From: Diplosphaera chodatii
Lineage: Eukaryota; Chlorophyta; Trebouxiophyceae; Prasiolales; Stichococcaceae
Assembly (NCBI GenBank): GCA_032358165.1
Contig: JAALGY010000031.1
Location: 2,356,001-2,420,000 of the forward strand
Length of the DNA stretch: 64,000 nt
Direction of reading: 5' to 3'
The notes under the pieces were generated by a model that saw only the letters and a list, made by a program, of their open reading frames with translations, had not been told where the DNA came from and ran no database searches. The position numbers were made by a program, and so were the translations under genes. Below, in pieces: positions 1 to 11,500 of this stretch; the first letter of the stretch is position 1, and every line of letters starts with the position of its first letter.

Positions 1-3000
1 AGCATGTTCTATCCCGTTGGGTGGCACGCCAGTGATGTGGCTGAGGGTTGACAGCGTGCAGCAGCGCAGCCAGTCGCTTCCGACGTGGTTGCTGTGCTGT
101 TTCAGTCCTTTAGTCGATGTTGTCGTCACTGCAGACGATCAGGCAACTGGTGGGTGTGCCCGGAGAGGCGGCCCAGTGGGAAGCGCATGGTATCAGAACC
201 ATTATATCAGCATGGCCAATGCCCTGCAGGCGGTGCGGGCCGCGGCGCTGCAGCTGGTGCAGCACCTGGTGCTGTGCAGCGGGGCGCTCCTGCAGCTGGG
301 GCTGCGCATGCTGGTGCTGGGGCTGTCGCCGCCGCCGCGGCCCCCGCAGCCCGGCAGCGGCACCGCCAGCCCGGGGGGCGGCGCCGCCTGGCGGCCCCAG
401 CCCCACGCCGTGCTGGTGCAGGACCAGGTCCTCGCCGTGCTGCTGAAGGTGGGGCGGCGACGGCGCAGCTGCCATTGCCGCAGGGGGGCCTGCTGCGCCT
501 CCTTGTGCACCTGACATGCTAGCTGCCTGTCCAGGGGACGCTGTTGCGCTCCCCGCCTGTCCGACCGGAGGAGCAGCACAGCCTGGCAGCAGGCTGCTGA
601 AGTTTGTGCCAAGCACCAAGGATGCGGACGTCCTGGGGACGCAGGTGCTGGCGCTGGTGCCGACGGCGCCCACACGGCTGCTGCCGGTGCTTGCCACGGG
701 GCTGCCGCACAAGAGCCGCGAGCGTGACGTGCACTGCCTGGCGCTGCGCGGCGTGTTTGCGCTCGCTGCTTCACCGGCAGGTGGGGCTCTGGTGGAAAAT
801 GCAAAGGGCACAGCAGCTTGCCTGTTCGTCTGGTCGTCAGTAGCCGTGGCGGCCTGCCGCACACCATGAGCATCATGGCGTGACGCCCGGCAGGCGCAAC
901 CATTCGGGAGGGGCTGCTGGCGGCTGTGGTGGACCACCTGCTGGAGCTGGACGTCGAGATCCGGTGGCAGGACATATCCGAGCGGCCAGGTGCACGCTGC
1001 ACAGGCCTACCACTTCTTTCAAAAGGCAGCTTCCCAAGGGACAACCGATTGCTGTCAGGCTGCAGCACTTGGCGACAATAGGATTAAGAGCATCCAGATG
1101 CCTGCTTGGGTCTGTTTTACTGCATCCATGTTGTACCCGTCTTTGCATTTGCCCCACAGATGAGCCAGACGATGAGGCAAACGAGGCAGAGCAGCAGGCG
1201 GAGCTGCAAGCAGAGGTTGAGGACATGTTCGAGCTGGAGGGTGAGCAGCAGCAGCAGCATCACTACCTGTCAACATCGGGCGCTCGTGGTGGTTTCGCAC
1301 GCAGCAGGGAGCTGAGGCGCTTCCTGGGTCATCACCCGGCTGCTTGCCTGTCTCGCAGGCATGACGGAGCTGGACATCTACGGCGGCCACGCAGCGCAGC
1401 CCGCCGGGCAGCAGGCGGCGGGCCTGCACCGCGGCGGCTGGGAGGGCGCCCCCGCGCCCGCGCAGGTGCCGCCGGCAGAGCGGACGGCGGCGGACGAGCA
1501 GGCGGACAAGCTGGACGCCATGATGGAGCTCACCCTGGAGCACCTGCAGCGGCGCACGGTGAGCAGCCCCTCGTCACATGTAGCCAGCATCGTAGCACCC
1601 TTGGTCGGAGCTGCCATGCACAATGCCACCAGCCAGAGTTGCAGTCGCACGTCATCAATGGTCCCAGGCCCATTCCACTGATCATGTCGGTGCGTGATTT
1701 CGGTACAGGAGGAGGGGCAGGCGGCGGGGGTGTGGGCCACGCTGATGGGCGCGCTGGACCGGGCGCTGCTGCCCACGCAGCGCTCCAAGTTCACGCAGTT
1801 CCTGCTGTTCTACGCGGCGCGGCAGGTGCGCCCGCTTTCGCGGCTGCCGCAAAGCTTGCCACCCTGCGGACGCTCTGCTCCCGGCACCGATGACTCTGCA
1901 TCGTGCTCATGGCGTCGAGCGGCTGTCTCTAATCCAGTTGTGCCTCGTTGTGATTGTTTCCGCACGCTGTGTCCTGTACTTTGGCGGGTCATGTCAGTCA
2001 GGCCACATCAGGGGTCCAGTGCTGACAAGCTGTGTGGACGCCTTTTGGTTGGCAGGAGCCGGAGCGGTGCTCGCACGAGATGCTGCAGCTGCTGCTGGCG
2101 CGGCTGGCCGACGCGCGGGCTGCGCCCCTGACGCGGTCCGCCGCTGCCGCCTACGCGGGCAGCTTCCTCGCGCGCGCGGCGTTCGTGCCGCCGCCCCTGG
2201 TCGTCAGCGCCGTGCAGGTGCGCGTCACGGCAGCAGCAATGGTTGCCACCCCGGATGAGCCGACAGCGTCCTGCTGGCAAACGCCTGCACCGCGCATGCA
2301 CAACTCTGTACTGCAGCATACGCTGCCCGACTGCGCGAGCTGCAAGCCTCCACCGGCAGACAGCAGTGCCCATGCACGGCCTGTGAAGCATGTCCACTAT
2401 TTGCTGGACCTCATGCAAGCGCATGCTGACCCGCGCCATTCTGCACCGCAGGAGCTGGCCAGCTGGTGCTGGCGGTACTGCTGCGAGCAGGACGCGCGGG
2501 CGGCTGTGCAGCGGCCCCCCGCGCCGCCGGCCCCCGACGCCGGCGCCGCCGCCGAGCAGCAGGCCGCGGAAGCGCTCGCCCAGCACCAGGTGCTGCGCTG
2601 CGTGCGCTGCTGTTGCAGCATGCATGACGTCGCCAGTTCCACCTGTGTTGTGATCTGACTCTGTGGATCCAGCGACCGAGAATTGTTTACAGCATGCAAG
2701 TGCTCGCCAGGGTAGTCACTTTTCGTGTGAAGCAGTCTGCCGTCAGCAAGCAGCCACACATCGCTGCAGGTGTTCTTCGCGGCGTTCCAGGCGCTGCTGT
2801 ACGTGCTGTGCTACCACCTGGAGAGCCTCATGCAGCCGCAGCCGCCAGCGCCAGCAGCAGACCAGCAGCGGATGCCGCAGCATCAGCAGCAGCCCGAGGA
2901 AAGCGATCTGCCAGCGGCCGTGCGGCTGATGTTCCAAAGCGTCATCTCGCAGCTGCTGGCGCACCGCCTCGCGCCGCTGTCAGCGTGCAACGCAACGGTG

Positions 3001-4400
3001 TGCATGTTGGCCTTCTGCTGGGTCGCTGGATGCAGACGTTATAGCCAGGTCTCTGGCAATGCAGCCATTGCGCCTGTCAACCTGTCAGTGGATGCTGCCA
3101 TGCATGACTGTGTGATGAGCGCGCGACGCATGCTGCACGGCGCTGCAGGTGGTTGCCGAGTTCTCGCGGCTGTCAGCGCGGCTGTCGCTGCTGCCGGCCG
3201 GCGCGGCGGGCGCGGCGGCGGCTCTGGCGGCGCTGCGGGCGGCGGCCCCCGGCGTGCGCCCCCTGGAGATGTTCTTCCCCTTTGACCCGTACCTGCTGCG
3301 GCGCTCGGCCCGCCTGCTGGAACTCGAGGTGGGTCCAACCAGCTGCATGTACACTCAGAAGACACCTCCGTCTTTTCTTTTGTCGATGCGACCTTCGTGC
3401 ATGCAGCACTGCTGCTAAGCCTGCTGTTGTCAACAAGCCTGACCATCCTACAGGACCCTGCGGTGTCGTGGTTACCATCACAGTCCCTCAGCACGTTGCC
3501 AACATGATGCCCGTCGCACAGGAGACGTATGTGTACTGGAGCAAGGGGCACGCGCAGCCGGTGCAACCAGGGGACGCCATCACCGGCGCCTCGGATGCAG
3601 CATCCAGCGACGACGACCTCGATGCAGAGGAGGCGTCCGAGGACGATGCCAGCAGCAGCGACAGCGACAAGGACGATGAGCCCAGGTATGCCACAGAGCG
3701 CTCTTGGTGTTATCCAGCTACCGCCAGAGACCTGTGCGTCGTGGAGCTGGTTCAGGTACTGATGGTGGAGTCCATGCTGAGAAAGGGGCATCAGAAGGGC
3801 TAGGATGCTTGGCTGCCCGTTGCCAGCAGACGAGGAGTGGGAGGAGTGGGGGTTTAGATCACAGAGGCAGCCTTCCTGCCCGCAGGTCGCTGCCGCCGGC
3901 AGTGCCCCGGGTCGGCCCCAAGCGCAGCAGCAGCGCCGCATTCCAGCCCATCGTGGGCTTTGCGGCGGGGCGGCAGCGGGCGCTGAGCGCGGACATGGCG
4001 CGCCGCGCGCAGCAGCACCCCCCGCTGGGCGGCAGCGCCAGCAGCGGCGGCGTGCACCAGGTGCCGCCATCGCCAGGCTCAAGCCCCATGCACCGCGTAC
4101 ATGCGTTACCAGTGCTCGATGCTTGTCATGCCACTCGCATGCCTGCAGCGCCCACCTCTGCATGACCTTCTTGGGTGGGCTTGGGGAGGAAGCTCCTACT
4201 GTTGTGCCATATGCAATGTTGATTTTTTGGCAGTGCAGAGCTCCTTCAGCACAGACGGCACAGATGCGCTGGGCCAGTCGCCATGGGGCACGTCATACGG
4301 GATGTCGCCTAGCGGTGCAACCGGCATGTCGTGGGCAGCGGAGGTCAAGATCAACGGCTTCCTGGCCCGCACACAGTCTGAGCCCAGCAGCGGCGGCTAG
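1..4400 (+). CDS. RRN3: RNA polymerase I initiation factor RRN3/TIF-IA, 5' end outside window
   Basis: RRN3 binds RNA polymerase I and makes it competent to start rRNA transcription in the nucleolus. About twelve exons read in order along the family. They include VPTAPTRLLPVL (near 655), LLELDVEIRW (near 940), an acidic stretch (1157-1240), DKLDAMMELTLEHL (1507), FTQFLLFYAAR (1792), SAAAAYAGSFLARAAFV (2140), VFFAAFQALLYVLCYHLES (2770) and the hallmark LEMFFPFDPYLLRRS (3262). The last is followed by YVYWSKG (3530), a long Asp/Ser/Glu tail, and a Ser/Gly-rich C-terminus ending TAG at 4398-4400. Human RRN3 shows the same order: KLVPTAP, LLKLDV, IGSFLARAKF, FFPFDPCVLKRS. The first exon seen (from about 210) corresponds to a point inside the family N-terminus, so start and upstream exons are probably left of the window. 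Exon joins are inferred from GT/AG and frame. The family call is firm; exact splice sites are not. Confidence 0.88.
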
Positions 4401-4749
4401 GGTGCCCGGCCTAGTCGACGCAATTTGCCAGAGTGGATGAGTGTCCTCGAGTTCGTGCATGTCTCTCCTGTCTGCTGGGCTGGTGGCGGAGTGGTGTTGA
4501 GGGGTGGTGAAAACAATTCGTTACATGCTCCGGCTGAAGCTGCAGCTTGGTGAAGTGTCGCTCTATGGTTTGTCTTGCCCCTATTGGGCGGTTTCGCTGT
4601 TTTGTTCACTGAGAAAATTCGGTGGTGCTCAAACATCATTCGCAACCACGATTTGCAATGGTTTGCACCCCCTCCAATGCATACTCAATCAGCCACCAAG
4701 TGGTGGCGGCACGCTGTGCATGCTCTCGATACGAGTCGGCGCCTAGGTG
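4401..4749. other. Short intergenic spacer between convergent genes
   Basis: This stretch holds the 3' flanks of RRN3 (+) and the tRNA-binding protein gene (-). A TGTAA poly(A)-type signal reads on the minus strand at 4521-4525. I see no coding signal. Confidence 0.6.
4521..4525 (-). terminator. TGTAA polyadenylation signal for the tRNA-binding protein gene
   Basis: TTACA on the plus strand reads TGTAA on the minus strand, about 225 bases beyond the stop of the 4750-6417 gene. TGTAA is the usual poly(A) signal of chlorophyte algae. A pentamer alone is weak evidence. Confidence 0.4.
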
Positions 4750-6417
4750 CTAGCTGATGGCGGCGCCGTCCGGCATGCCCGCAAAGGTGGTCACAGGCCC
4801 CGTCGCGGTGACCAGCGGCCTGCCGTCAAAGGTGGCCGCGCCGCCCCGGACCCGCAGCAGCTCCTTGATCTGGGCCCACGGCCCCGACTTGAGCACCTGC
4901 ACACCCAGCAGCAGGCATGTCTAGCCTGCTGCACAGCCCAGGTACATCACAGTAACTGACAGTTTTTGCGCCCGCAGCATAGATATGCAGCTGTGCATGC
5001 GGTGCAGGGGACCACCTTTGGTGGTGCCTCGCTGGGGGAGGTGCCCTCAATGAATACACGTGACCCCGGATCCGCATCCCCTGATGCAATACACATCATC
5101 CAAACGTCACCGGTCATGGTGCATGCCCGCTGTGTGAGCTCACTGTGAGCTCCACTGGAGTGTGTTGGCTTTGCTGCACAGCACCAGAGGGTCTCTGAGC
5201 TGGGCAGCGCACCGCCGGGCCGGATCGGGTGCACCAGCTCGCCAGCAGGCAGCGCCTCGTCCTTGTGCACAGCCGCGAGGATCATCCTGTTCAAGAAGGT
5301 GGCAGGCCGCGAGTCAGAGGGTTGCCGCAGGAGCTTGCCGGACTGACTGTGTGATGCCCGCAACTAGGGGTGTGCAATGTTGCTTGGATGTCAGTGTTTG
5401 CGTGTTTGATGCACCGCATCATGCCCACCCTTCGCTCAGTTCCCCTGCCAGCTTGGCAGCCTTGAGGTTCAGGATGACGACTACCAATGAGCCCTCCAGG
5501 GCTGGCTGCTCAATGTGCTTTCGCAGCCCAGCAATGATCTTCATGCGCCCAGCAGAGAGCACGTCAGCAACGCGCTCGGTATCGCCTCAGTTTGCCTTTG
5601 GATGGCCGTGTGAATGCCGTCTGACATAGAGGGCCCGCTGAGAGGTACACATCCTGTCTGCACCTCTTCCACAGCATCACCTGCCGCTCCTCTCCGCCCG
5701 CAACCTGCACCCTCGTCCTATACAGCTTGTCGCTGGTCGGCAGCGGCTCAGCACTGACTACACGCGCAACCTGCAGTTGGGTGCATGGTGATCACACGAG
5801 TGTCCGTGTGCGAGCAGTGCTTTGACTGTAGGGGCTGTTATCATGCGTCAAGCTGCACTCTCGACACCCGGGATGTGTCACCTGCAGCATAGCCTTGCCG
5901 AACAGGTCGTCTGTCGTCTCGGGGGCCACTGGCGCCGCCTGCTTCTTTTCCTTCTTCTCTTTCTTCTTCTGCATGCCAGCCGGCGCCGCTGGAGCCGCTG
6001 CAGGTTCCGTCTGTCCGTTCGACGGCTCGGCTGCACCGTCTGCCGCAGCCTGTGCTGGGCCGGGCTGGGCATCTGCAGCACATGCTGAGGCTGCATCAGC
6101 CGCCTGGTTCACTTGCAGGTGCGTCCATGCACTGCCAGGAGAACAGCATGCATTGCCAGTACCTTGATCAATCGATCGAAAACGGTGGGCCTGCATCATG
6201 AGTGTTTGGCTGCGCTCTCACCTGGTATCCTGGATGAAGCCAGCGCACGCCACGGCTGCTTCACAGGTGGAGCAACCTGCGCCGCCGTGCCATTGGCGGT
6301 TCCTGCTTCACTGCTTGCGGTCTGGCCATCTGCCCCGCTTCGCAGCTTTGCGCACAGGGAGTCTATCAGGGCGATCGCCTCATCGAGAGCCGACGTCGAC
6401 GGCGTGCTAATGGCCAT
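4750..6417 (-). CDS. EMAPII/AIMP1-type tRNA-binding protein
   Basis: The C-terminal half is a tRNA-binding OB fold of the EMAPII/Arc1p/AIMP1 family, which delivers tRNA to aminoacyl-tRNA synthetases in the cytosol. Exons in order: N-terminus MAISTPSTSALDEAIALID (start 6417); an Ala/Pro-rich linker with a lysine cluster QKKKEKKEKKQ (about 5950-6000), typical before this domain; DDLFGKAMLQ then VARVVSAEPLPTSDKLY (5705-5771); IIAGLRKHIEQPALEGSLVV and LNLKAAKLAGELSEG (about 5435-5550); MILAAVHKDEALPAGELVHP (about 5190-5296); and the terminal exon VLKSGPWAQIKELLRV, ending AAIS then TAG at 4750-4752. Synthetase catalytic motifs are absent, so it is a stand-alone factor and not methionyl-tRNA synthetase. 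The ATG at 6415-6417 is the first Met in the frame of the N-terminal exon. The bidirectional spacer to the MYND gene is 420 bases. Confidence 0.85.
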
Positions 6418-6837
6418 TGATCCGGGTGCTGTGACTGCGCAGCGGCCGCGCGTGACAGTTCTTGGTCCGAGCACCTTGGATGGCAAACTGGTTTTGCGAC
6501 TGTACACTACGATGATATGCCGCTGCGTGAGACAGCGAGACTTGCAGATGCACAAACCACCGTCCTGCGCCCGATATCTGTGGGTGCTGGCCAAGGGCCG
6601 TTGTCAAAAGGGAGATGGGAAAGTCGAGCCGAGGTTTCTGCCGGTTACGCGATCAAAACAGAGTGAAACGCTTCGCAGGTTCGCACTGCTGCTTTGCGTC
6701 CTGCGCGGGCGCCCCTTTGCCATGCCGCTGCCTGCAGCAGCGCAAGTGTACTCACGGAGCCTCGTCGCGCGTTTTGGCTGCCGCATCGCTGCCGAGCAAC
6801 GGCAACACGTGCCGCAATCCCAACTCTGCCCTAGACC
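6418..6837. promoter_or_regulatory. Putative bidirectional promoter region
   Basis: This 420-base interval separates two divergent start codons (tRNA-binding protein on -, MYND protein on +), so it must carry both promoters and 5' UTRs. I recognise no TATA box or named motif. Confidence 0.45.
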
Positions 6838-7622
6838 ATGCCCACCTTTGTGAGGAAGCCCCCAGCGGACCTGAAATGCTCGGGGTGCGGAGTCACATCA
6901 GGAAATGGCGCGCAGCTGGTGGAGTGCGTCGCCTGCCTGCGGGAGTGCAGCCGGGGGCAGACCACAGCAATCTACTGCTCAGGGCCCGAAGGGGGCTGCT
7001 TCAGCACGCACTGGCAGACGCGAAAACACGGCCCGCACGGCGGCTGTGAAGCCGCAGCAGACAGGTGAGCCGGCACACCGCCCTGCATGCCGCGCTCGAC
7101 TCCGACACTGTTGTTGACAGGACACCGGACAGTTCGAAAGCCTTTTTGATGGTGTTGGCCGCTCGCCGCTGCAATCGTCCGCGATCGCAGTCTGTGATTG
7201 ATTTCGTGCCACCCGGCCGTGCTGCGGTGGCTAATCCGCGCCCTTGCCGGCAGCGTGCTGACACATCCCGCAAAGCAAAGTAGTTCGAGACGGGGTTCTG
7301 CAGACCGCAGGTGGCCACGCGATCGTTGCACACCAGCCCTCTAGCTTTGCTGTGCAGCTGCGGAGCTGCACGACCGCACCAGCGGCACGAACGCCGCCCT
7401 GGGTCGAGACCCTGAGATATTTCAGGGTGCCCCTGCAGTGTGGCGCCCAGCCCGCAGCAGCTGCGGCTGCCGTCGGCCGCCAGGAGCGTGCGCGCCTACG
7501 GCAGCGGCAGCAACGGCGACTCCGGCAGCTCCAGCCCCGCCCAGGGGTCCCTGTCGAGCAGCCCCAGCGTCGCGGCGCCCATCACGCCGCCGCCGCCCCC
7601 ACGAAAAGGTGCACAGTCCTGA
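6838..7622 (+). CDS. MYND-type zinc-finger protein, C-terminus unresolved
   Basis: Exon 1 (6838 to about 7062, ending at an AG|GTGAGC donor) encodes MPTFVRKPPADLKCSGCG followed by the spacing of a MYND finger: CxxC, CVAC, then AIYCSGPEGGCFSTHW and a final His/Cys in HGPHGGC. MYND fingers bind two zinc ions and proline-rich partners. Further exons must lie in 7340-7622, but two overlapping frames both look coding there. One reads ELHDRTSGTNAALGRDPEIF. The other is Ser/Gly/Pro-rich (SVRAYGSGSNGDSG, then PITPPPPPRKG) and ends in TGA at about 7620. I cannot join them with certainty. The partner domain and function are unknown. Confidence 0.6.
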
Positions 7623-8555
7623 GTGTTACCCATCTAGAGCAAGCTTGCTGCAAGACTGACTGGAGAGCCTGCAGCACGACCACGTTGAGATTGGACGACG
7701 ACTTGCATTGTAACAGCGACATTGGAGCGGCACTGGCAGCAAATCACGGATTGCACGTCTCATGAAGTAACAGTGTATATCTGCACAAACATGTACAGGG
7801 TTTGCACAGCGGCACTACAGCCCACACGCCGCGGTCCTGCACGCCGGCGGTTTGAGGCCGCTGCACGTGGGGAGCACGCAGCGCGCTGTGTCAGCAGGAG
7901 GTCCCTCATCCCGTGACTGAGGCAACAGTAGCCTTGGTGCTTCCGCTCGTCATGCTAAGTGCTCAGTCCTGACACGGGGTGAGTTGATCCGGCGCTAACA
8001 CGGGGTTTGGTTGACATACTGAGAGTTGGGCCGTCCAGCACTGCAAACGCTGTGTATCGCAGCATGGCAATTGACCTTTGTCGGCAGCGGCAAAAAGTGT
8101 GAGAGAGAAGGCGTGTGTGTCCTACGGAAGGGGTGTGTGTGGCACTGCGTGACCGCTCCATGTACATTGTATTTCGACCCAGTTGTATTGTTTGCCGCGT
8201 GCATGGTCATGCTGGCGTGCAATCTTGCCAACAACGCTGTTTTGTCTGCGGTCTTGCACTGCCACCAGAAGTTTGGACAATGTAACACTTGCAAAATCCA
8301 CCACATCACATCTGCTCATGCTGGCATAGACACACATCGTCACCGACTATGGCATGCTATCTTACAGACACCACGCTCTACATGGACCGAAAGCCCCTAT
8401 GAAGACGCTGAAACACACCACTGTATACCAAGACGACCAACAGAGCATCTACCAACCCCAGCTAGCGACTGAAGAGGTCATCTTGACAGTGACAGCAGCG
8501 GTGCCCTTTGACTGCAGCACTGATGCCGCACAACGCTCGATGCATGTGTACACAA
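7623..8555. other. Intergenic region between convergent MYND and RPA1 genes
   Basis: This probably holds 3' UTR and spacer. TGTAA occurs on + at about 7710 and 8282, and on - at 8362-8366. Around 8100-8155 there are short GT-rich runs. I see no conserved coding sequence. Confidence 0.5.
8362..8366 (-). terminator. TGTAA polyadenylation signal for RPA1
   Basis: TGTAA on the minus strand, about 190 bases beyond the RPA1 stop at 8556-8558. Confidence 0.4.
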
Positions 8556-11500
8556 CTAAACCGCTAACTTCTGTACATGAGCGCTGTGATGGACCTCAGC
8601 AATCGGCTGTTCTGGTACGGAGGGCAGCTGCTGCACCAGGCCGAAACCACCTGCACGCACCAGTTGAAAGTCAGCTCACATGCGTCGTCACCTTCTGGGA
8701 AACGGCCGCATGAAGTGACCAATGTGGATGATGTTGGGTCGCCAAGAGCAGCGCATGCTTGGCGGTTGTTCCACGTGCCTGTGCCGGACTCCACGACGCG
8801 GCCCAGGACCAGGCGGGCGGCGGGTGACGACAGGTCGTCGTGCGCGCCGCGCAGCGTCGCCTCCGTCAGGAACGCCGTCGCCGTCTCGAAGCTGATCTTC
8901 AGGAAGGGTGAGGCGTTTGAGTCGATGCCCAGGCGGCTGCATGCCCGGTACCCGCCCTGAAGTGCATCAGTGAAGCACATGATGATCCACGCAAGAGAGC
9001 ATGGAGTGTTAGGGATGATCAGCAAAAGTCTCGAGAAATGCTGCCCGCAGCCCAACATCCTTCCGCAGGGCGGTTCATGCAGTGAGGCAAGGCAACGCTC
9101 AGCAATTTGTGCAAGCAGTCATGCTCGGACAGCGCAATGCACCTGGTGCATCATGAAGTCGGCGATGAGATTGAGGTGGCGGGCGTCGACGCCGATGCCG
9201 TACACGCCAAACACGCGCCCGATCTCCGTGAGCAGCGTGGACCGCGCGGCCTCCACGCCCAGGGACTGCAGCACCGCGCCGACGTCGTTGGTGGTGATGC
9301 GGGCGGTGTCGATCAGGTCCTGCGGTGGGCGGGTGGCGGGCTGCTGTCAGAGCATGATCACCGCAGCAGCTCCTGTGAGCGTTATGCCGTGCGTTTATGC
9401 TCAGTCATGTCAGGGGCGTTGCGACATCATGCTGCTGCCGGGCTGACCTGGTGCTGCCAGACGCCGGGGAAGCTGATGCCCTGCGCCTCCACGATGGGGC
9501 CGTCGCTGCCCGGCGGCTCCACGACGTTGCTGCGCTCGATGCCTGTCAAGCAACATGGCGCCGTCAACACTTGCGGTTCCTCGGTGTGGGCGATAGTGGA
9601 GCATGCCGTAGCACTGCAACCAGCTTGTGCGCAGCAATACCAAACCGACACACGGTGCATGCTGAGTGGGCCTGGGACAGCGACAGGTGTTGGATTGAAT
9701 GATGTCGTCAGGAGCGTCAGGATGTGTGCAGCGCTCCCACTGCACAGGCAGACCGCGTACCTGTTGTGGCGCGGACGGTGGTGGCCACCGCAGCGCGCTC
9801 TGCCAGCTCAAGCAGCAGCACCTTGGGCGCCGCCAGCGACATCGTCAGCTTCAGCGCCAGCGTGTTGCCGAGCTGCAGCACGGGGCGACAGGGGGAGAGT
9901 TGGACCAGAACACGAGCCGGGGGTGTGTTGCCAACGTCATTGCCATTACAGCACGCTCAGCCTGCCCCTCACTCCTTGCATCTCATCAGAGGGGCCCTCA
10001 AGTGATCCGCAGCAGAAGCCTTGAAACCAGGAGCCTTGCCACGACTGGCTGTGCACCCAGCCGGCAGGGCAATCAGGAAAGCTTGGCGACATCCTGCACA
10101 CCGCGCCGCACAGCTCCTGGAGCCCCCGCACCTCGTCGATGACCACCTCGTTGAACACCGCGCCCGCCGCCGGGGCCTTGCCCTTGGAGGCTGGCGACTT
10201 GAGGGCTGCGGCGCCGCTGGGCGGCTGCTGCTGGCCGGGGGCGGCTGCGGGCGGGGCGCTGGGCGCGTCCTCCTCCATGGTGGACTCCCCCGGCGGCTCC
10301 TCCTCCCCCTCGTCATCCTCGTCGATCTGCGGACGCAGGGCAAGCATGCCAGTCAGCCGCCACGTGTGCGTCGCGGGGCTGTGATGGAGGAGCTGATTCA
10401 GTAGGCGCAATTGGCACTTCAAAGAACTGTGTCTTTGGCGCCTGAAGGCATCACCAGGCCCCAGCATGGGTATCAACATGCATGCGTGTTACGGTGTGCA
10501 CCTGCTGCCATCCATCTCCAGGCCAGTTTCAATGTGATTGTGCAGAATTGGACACCGTCCCACACGCGCCTCGGGGGGCTCATTGGCGCGCTGCAGGGCC
10601 ACGTCCTCCGCCTCCCCCGCGTCGTAGGTGGCCTCCTCCCTGCGGCCGCCCACCCACTGCAGCTTGCCCTCCTCCATGTCGGCGTCCGCCTCCGCGTTCT
10701 CGTCCTCCTCCTCCTGCGACGACACGGCGCGGGGGCGACTGAGCTATTGGCGTCCTGCGTCAGCCAGGGTGCTGTGGCAAGGACCCCGGCAGCGGTTGAT
10801 GATGGATGCCCCTGTGATGCTGCTGGCGGTACATGAGAGTCGCGTCAGGCCACCCCGCTGCAGCAACACGTGTTCCGGCATGCTTGAGCGGCCTGTGCAC
10901 CCAGAGATGTGTCGCACCAAACCCTGCGCCGCCAGCCCATGCTGTGCCACTCCAGGGAACCCTCCCCCCCCGCAGCGCACCTTCTTGGACGCCTTGCCCC
11001 CCTCGGCGCCCTCGCCCTCGTCCCGCTGCGCGGCGCCGCCAAAGCCGGGGCCGCCCGCGCCCTCCTCCCCGCCCACGCGCGCCACGTTCATGGTGTCGAC
11101 GGTGAAGCTCGCGTCCGCGCGCTTCTGCGCTGCCTTCACCGCCGCCTGCGGAGGGCAAGACAGTGCGTTGATGCGTTTGGCCACAGCACCATGAGCAGCC
11201 TGCATGTGAACACAGCACGCAACCACGGGCATGTGACTATGGCCGCGCCAGACGGCCTGACAAGCGCAGGAGGTTGCGGGTTGTTCGAGGCACGTTAGGG
11301 ACAGCAGCTCACCCGCAGCCGTGGCACGAAGCTGTTTTGGAAGGCGGCCTCGATCATGGGGAAGGTGAGGCCCGCCTCTGCCGGGTACTGCTCCATTGGG
11401 TAGATGCGGGTGAGCACCGTGTACCGCCGCACCGCGGCGCGCGCATCCAGCTGCTCCTGTATCGTTATCCCTGCAGGCAGGCAGATGAGCAGTGGTTCAG

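Noticed and set aside
110..1893. Long open frames on both strands (for example 275, 288 and 337 codons) over the RRN3 exons
   Set aside because: They are GC-driven shadows. The RRN3 exons lie in other frames and match the family in order, while these frames are Arg/Ala/Pro noise.
4750..6417. C-terminal part of a methionyl-tRNA synthetase
   Set aside because: No synthetase catalytic exons precede it. The gene starts with its own Met and a short linker before the EMAPII domain, so a stand-alone AIMP1-type factor fits better.
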